Under the pieces are notes generated by a model. That model was not told where the DNA came from. It searched no databases and saw only the letters and a program-made list of their open reading frames with translations. Position numbers and translations under genes: made by a program. Positions 60,916 through 64,000 of a stretch of DNA of 64,000 nucleotides are shown one piece after another. The DNA lies in contig NZ_FTNO01000002.1 in the NCBI RefSeq assembly GCF_900156425.1, forward strand, positions 354,125 through 418,124, written 5' to 3'. The DNA comes from Haladaptatus litoreus. GTDB taxonomy: Archaea > Halobacteriota > Halobacteria > Halobacteriales > Haladaptataceae. Position 1 is the first letter of the stretch; every line of letters starts with the position of its first letter.

Positions 60916-61185
60916 TTAGGATTCGATTTTCTCGATTATCTGTTTCGCCTCGTCGCGGGCTTTGTCCTCTCCTGCTTGCTTTTTGATGAGGACGCTCTGA
61001 ACTTCCCAGTCGTCGCTCTGCTTCCGTTTTCCGGTTCTGACTTCTGCACCCTGTGATACGTCCTGTGCGGCGTGTTCCGCCCAGTCCGGTGTCCGAATCG
61101 TGTCGAACTCGTCGGGGCTGCGAAACCGAACGTGGATGTATTCGTCTTCCGTTTCGACCGACTGGATGTTTGGCATGTCGGTCAT
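60916..61185 (-). CDS. Conserved haloarchaeal protein of unknown function
   Basis: An 89-residue soluble protein: MTDMPNIQSVETEDEYIHVR, then FRSPDEFDTIRTPDWAEHAA, VRTGKRKQSDDWEVQSVLI and a charged helical tail. Acid-rich and with clear start; no catalytic motif. It lies downstream of the guanylyltransferase on the same strand with a 63-base gap. Function unknown. Confidence 0.7.
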   Translation of the reverse strand: MTDMPNIQSVETEDEYIHVRFRSPDEFDTIRTPDWAEHAAQDVSQGAEVRTGKRKQSDDWEVQSVLIKKQAGEDKARDEAKQIIEKIES

Positions 61186-61248
61186 GGTTTCTGGGGTTCG
61201 AGCGGCAGAGCAACAAAAGTGGTGGCTAAACAGAGTAAGCGGCAGTAC

Positions 61249-62238
61249 TCAGAAGCGGTCTTCAGCTCGCAGTTCTGAAACTACTTCGCGCACGCGCTGA
61301 GCCTCGGACTTCGAGACGACGAGGACGCGGTCGTCGTACGATGTGACGACCAAATCGTCCACTCCGACGAGACTTACGTGTTTGTCGCTGGCGACGACGT
61401 TGCCGCTTGCGTCGATGGTCAGCACGTCGCCGAGAACCGTGTTTTCGCCGGGGACGAGTCGTTCGAGTGCATCCCACGAACCCAAGTCGTCCCACTCGAA
61501 ATCGGCGGGAACGACGGAGGCTTCGTCGGTTCGCTCCATCACGGCGTAATCGACGCTGACGGATTCGACCGCGTCGAATCCGTCAGTTGACTCGCCTTCT
61601 TCGAGTGCCGAGACGAGGGGAGAAAGTGGAGAATCACGGGCCTCTTGCAGGAAGGCATCTGGCGTCCACGCGAACAGTCCTGCGTTCCAGTAGAAGCCGT
61701 CCTTCACGAACTGCTCTGCGGTCTCAGCGTCCGGTTTTTCCCGGAATTGGGCGACATCGAAATGGCCTCCGTAGTCCGTTCCGGGTTCGATGTAGCCGTA
61801 TCCGGTTGCGGGGCGGGTGGGTTCGATTCCCACAGTTACGACCCCCTCGGTTTCCACTGCAACCGACGCGGCACGGCGGGCGGTCGTTTCGAAATCGCCA
61901 GCAATGTGGTGGTCACTCGGCATGCACAACAGAACGCAATCGCCGACCTGTTCGCGGATTCGGTGGGCAGCGTAGGTGAGCGCAGGACCGGTGTCTTTGG
62001 GTTCGGGTTCGACCAGCACGCCGACTTCGGGGACGTGTTCGCGCACGAGGTCGGCGTGGTCTTCCCCGGTACAGACGAATATCTCGTCGGCGAAACCGGC
62101 GCGTTCGACGGTTTGGGAAAGCAGAGAGTCGTCCCCGAGGAGCGAGAGGAACTGCTTGGGGCGGTCGCTTCTGCTTGCGGGATACAGTCGCGTCCCGGTT
62201 CCACCGGCCATGATGAGGGCGACGAGCGGGCGAGTCAT
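61249..62238 (-). CDS. Mannose-1-phosphate guanylyltransferase
   Basis: A 329-residue nucleotidyltransferase making GDP-mannose for surface glycans. ATG 62238 gives MTRPLVALIMAGGTGTRLYP; the G-x-G-T-R and SDRPKQFLSLLG motif fit the ManC/GMP group. LVEPEPKDTGPALTYAA, LCMPSDHHIAGDFE, GYIEPGTDYGGHFDV, REKPDAETAEQFV and WNAGLFAW are all present. There is no C-terminal isomerase domain, so it is a single-function enzyme of normal length. Confidence 0.88.
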   Translation of the reverse strand: MTRPLVALIMAGGTGTRLYPASRSDRPKQFLSLLGDDSLLSQTVERAGFADEIFVCTGEDHADLVREHVPEVGVLVEPEPKDTGPALTYAAHRIREQVGDCVLLCMPSDHHIAGDFETTARRAASVAVETEGVVTVGIEPTRPATGYGYIEPGTDYGGHFDVAQFREKPDAETAEQFVKDGFYWNAGLFAWTPDAFLQEARDSPLSPLVSALEEGESTDGFDAVESVSVDYAVMERTDEASVVPADFEWDDLGSWDALERLVPGENTVLGDVLTIDASGNVVASDKHVSLVGVDDLVVTSYDDRVLVVSKSEAQRVREVVSELRAEDRF

Positions 62239-62336
62239 GGAGCAAGTGACGAGTGGTGGTTTCAAAAATCGGTCTATCCGACTCTCACTCAGCTAATCGA
62301 CGGGCAAAAACGAATGTGGTTGTCGTGGTTGGTTCC

Positions 62337-62933
62337 TCAGGCACCGCGTGCTGTGTCCGACGGAGCGGTTTCGCGGGCCTCGGTTCTGCTTCCCTGTGCC
62401 ATGAACATCATCGAGACGCCGCTGACGAGCAAGTTCACCCCGAAGAGGAGGCCAACCGCCCACAGCGCGCTGGATGGGAATCCGGCCCAGATGAGTCCAG
62501 CGACGACCAACGCGAGAACGCCGCTCACGACGAGCGCGGCCCAGCCCTTCTCACTGCGGGCTTGGAATCCCATCACGATTTCGAGGATGCCTTCCACGAA
62601 CAGGAACGCAACCAGCAGGATGGTCAGCGTCGTTAGTCCGATGACGGGATTCGACAGCAGTGCGATACCGGCGATGGCGTACACGACCGCGAGCAGTCCT
62701 TGGACGAAGAATCGTTTCCACCCGCCCGAAAAGGCGTGTGCGACGTGCACCAGCGCGCCGACGACCAGTAGCGCGCCGAGTAGAATCGATAGGGACACAC
62801 CCGCCACGAATGGTGAAAGGATGGCAAGAATGCCAACGACGGCGATGATTGCCCCCGCACCCATTGAAGCTCGCCACGATGTTTCGGCAGTGCCGGATAC
62901 CACGTCAGCACCGCTCTCTACTTTCGTACTCAT
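62337..62933 (-). CDS. HdeD/DUF308-family membrane protein
   Basis: A 198-residue protein with six membrane segments in three pairs, starting after a polar stretch of about 22 residues: GAGAIIAVVGILAILSPFVA, SLSILLGALLVVGALVHVAH, then FVEGILEIVMGFQAR. Pattern and length match HdeD (acid-resistance membrane protein) and DUF308. In Archaea its role is unknown; stress response is the common suggestion. Confidence 0.82.
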   Translation of the reverse strand: MSTKVESGADVVSGTAETSWRASMGAGAIIAVVGILAILSPFVAGVSLSILLGALLVVGALVHVAHAFSGGWKRFFVQGLLAVVYAIAGIALLSNPVIGLTTLTILLVAFLFVEGILEIVMGFQARSEKGWAALVVSGVLALVVAGLIWAGFPSSALWAVGLLFGVNLLVSGVSMMFMAQGSRTEARETAPSDTARGA

Positions 62934-63215
62934 TGTTATTTCCCCGAGTATTGTATAGGCTAGCCAAGAGTATAAATTACGTCTATTATTTGAAGAGAGT
63001 TCCCGATATCAGACCATTTTTTGAGAGATTCACAGTACAGAACAGCTCTGTTACCTGAAATCCAATTAGAGAATTTACGACAGTACGCAGACAGAATCCA
63101 TGTTTGGAATATCCATTTAGTGATCATGTTAGGAAAATCAGATTCGAAATTGCCGAACCGCCATTCGGTTCGAAAGCCGAGATAAATAGTCAGGAAGTAG
63201 TCATTCGTTTCGTGA

Positions 63216-63527
63216 TTACCACGTTTCGATTGTTCGTTCCCGAATGTCCTCCACGCATCCCTCACAGGCCGGATGTTCCGCGTCGAAACAGGCCGGACGA
63301 CCCTCCTTGTCGAGTCGCGCCGCGCGACGTTCGGCGTATCGCCGACAGACGATTTTCGCCCGTCCGTGTTCGTCCTGCGGCAAATCCGCGAGCGTGGTGT
63401 CGCGGGCGTTCCGATAGGCTTCTTTTGCCTCCTCCATCTGCTTATCTGCCGACTCCCGCGTTTCGGCATACTTCTTGCCCACTTCCCTGAGTTTGATGCG
63501 AAGGAAGCGTTCGAGACGGTCGTCCAT
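63216..63527 (-). CDS. Small helical protein with a Cys cluster (DUF7091-like)
   Basis: A 103-residue, strongly helical, charged protein from ATG 63527: MDDRLERFLRIKLREVGKKY, then a long helix with ESADKQMEEAKEAYRNARD. The C-terminus has C residues in IVCRRYAERR, PACFDAEHPACEGCVEDIRE, a possible zinc site (CxxxxxxxCxxC). Found in haloarchaea; function unknown. Upstream of it on the plus side is AT-rich sequence with no convincing gene. Confidence 0.7.
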   Translation of the reverse strand: MDDRLERFLRIKLREVGKKYAETRESADKQMEEAKEAYRNARDTTLADLPQDEHGRAKIVCRRYAERRAARLDKEGRPACFDAEHPACEGCVEDIRERTIETW

Positions 63528-63729
63528 ACCGCACGTTGGTTGTGGGGGAATGAAAGGTTTCCCCGATGCAGTCCGCACAGTGTCGTCCTCCAGAATCGGT
63601 GCTATCGTACCAGCGAAGCACTATTGTACCGGCAAGATGGTTCGGGCGTCTGAAAACTGAATTCACAGAGAAAAGGCGCAAGGCGGCCCGAAGCGACGGT
63701 TTTCACTTCCACTCTGGCCCCACGTAACC

Positions 63730-63736
63730 TTTTATA
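63730..63736 (+). promoter_or_regulatory. TATA box upstream of the RPA gene
   Basis: TTTTATA lies 22-28 bases before the ATG at 63758 of a 13-codon reading frame and about 60 bases before the RPA ATG. The spacing suits a transcript that begins at the short frame. Confidence 0.5.
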
Positions 63737-63757
63737 CCATCGCGAACCAACCACCGT

Positions 63758-63799
63758 ATGTCTCCCATAGAAAACGAAGTGGAGACGGAACAACCATGA
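63758..63799 (+). other. 13-codon upstream reading frame overlapping the RPA start
   Basis: ATG at 63758 opens MSPIENEVETEQP and stops with the TGA at 63797-63799, which overlaps the RPA ATG in an ATGA. It starts about 25 bases after the TATA box, where a leaderless transcript would begin. It may be a leader frame that couples translation to RPA. Confidence 0.4.
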
Positions 63800-64000
63800 C
63801 CGATGTGCGACAGCATGCGGAAGAAATACACGAACAGTTCTCCGACCATCTCGACGTAACCGTAGACGACGTAGCATCGCGTCTCGACAGCCTCGTCAAC
63901 GAATACAAGGTGCCCATGGAAGAGGCACGACGAAGCGTCACCAGCCATTATCTGGACGAGGCCGGACTCGAACGCGACGACATCCGAACCGGTGGTACCA
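63796..64000 (+). CDS. Replication protein A-type single-stranded-DNA-binding protein, N-terminal part
   Basis: The first 68 residues of a gene cut by the right edge: MTDVRQHAEEIHEQFSDHLD, then VTVDDVASRLDSLVNEYKVP, MEEARRSVTSHYLDEAGL. This matches the helical N-terminus of haloarchaeal RPA (Rpa2-like), which precedes the OB folds; the OB folds and any zinc finger would lie beyond the window. The role is protection of ssDNA in replication and repair. The start overlaps the end of the 13-codon upstream frame. Confidence 0.85.
   Translation, partial: MTDVRQHAEEIHEQFSDHLDVTVDDVASRLDSLVNEYKVPMEEARRSVTSHYLDEAGLERDDIRTGGT

Noticed and set aside
62960-63469. 169-residue minus-strand frame over the AT-rich stretch
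   Set aside because: The sequence lacks acidic bias and motifs, and it overlaps the well-supported small helical gene at 63216-63527 in another frame.
1-64000. tRNA or rRNA genes
   Set aside because: I looked for T-loop-like GGTTCGAATCC and cloverleaf patterns by eye and found none; a covariance-model search would be needed to be certain.

Overview
The window is chromosomal DNA of a halophilic archaeon (class Halobacteria). The encoded proteins are very acidic, many secreted proteins carry twin-arginine (Tat) signals and haloarchaeal lipoboxes, and several small families known mainly from haloarchaea are present. There are also archaeal information-processing genes: XPD-type helicase, Hef nuclease, the PolD large subunit DP2 with an intein, RPA, Tfx, Dph6 and archaeal glycyl-tRNA synthetase. 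Several start codons lie about 25-30 bases after a TATA box, the usual leaderless layout. I cannot name the genus. No rRNA, tRNA, CRISPR array, transposase or integrase was recognised.

Layout. 0-3.2 kb: a gene fragment at the edge, then three broken genes (ATP-grasp-like protein, 3' remnant of a sugar-type ABC permease, HD phosphohydrolase). 3.9-9.4 kb: XPD-type helicase, a secreted cupredoxin with a Thr-rich tail, a secreted beta-propeller/PKD protein. 9.4-13.3 kb: a thiamine-type ABC importer (binding lipoprotein, fused permease, ATPase). 13.6-14.6 kb: two related proteins of unknown function. 14.9-16.8 kb: divergent two-domain rhodaneses. 17-19.9 kb: small conserved proteins, a zinc finger, a MacB-like permease without an adjacent ATPase. 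20.5-22.4 kb: RpiA, a histone-like protein, LarB. 22.4-26.7 kb: a membrane Fe-S reductase and a biotin ECF transporter operon. 26.8-33.5 kb: CMI4-like protein, CBS/CNNM protein, a glutaredoxin/redoxin pair, M23 peptidase, Sua5, a Cas4-like protein and a p27-like protein. 33.7-39.3 kb: Hef, then a CBS-GlyRS-dolichol kinase operon. 39.5-47.5 kb: a dipeptide/oligopeptide ABC importer with two small trailing genes. 47.8-52.7 kb: a small protein, a PPC-domain protein and DP2 with a mini-intein. 53-64 kb: lipoproteins, DUF373, radical SAM, TRAM, Tfx, SDR, Dph6, mannose-1-phosphate guanylyltransferase, HdeD-like protein, and the start of RPA.

The least ordinary signals are outside or inside genes rather than whole genes. 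Many short perfect hairpins, most with a 3-base loop, lie between genes and also inside reading frames (XPD, the DP2 intein, the p27-like gene). Four of them form a regular array at about 58.1 kb. Two intergenic loci (3.5 and 20.2 kb) share a diverged two-part repeat in opposite order. The last 14 codons of DP2, including a PIP-box-like motif, are duplicated about 160 bases downstream with mostly silent differences. A 58-base tandem repeat lies near 55.5 kb. Several proteins have enzyme folds with key residues replaced: a cysteine-free peroxiredoxin-like protein, an alpha/beta-hydrolase-like protein without the nucleophile serine, an SDR without the YxxxK pair, and an M23 peptidase with HxD in place of HxH.
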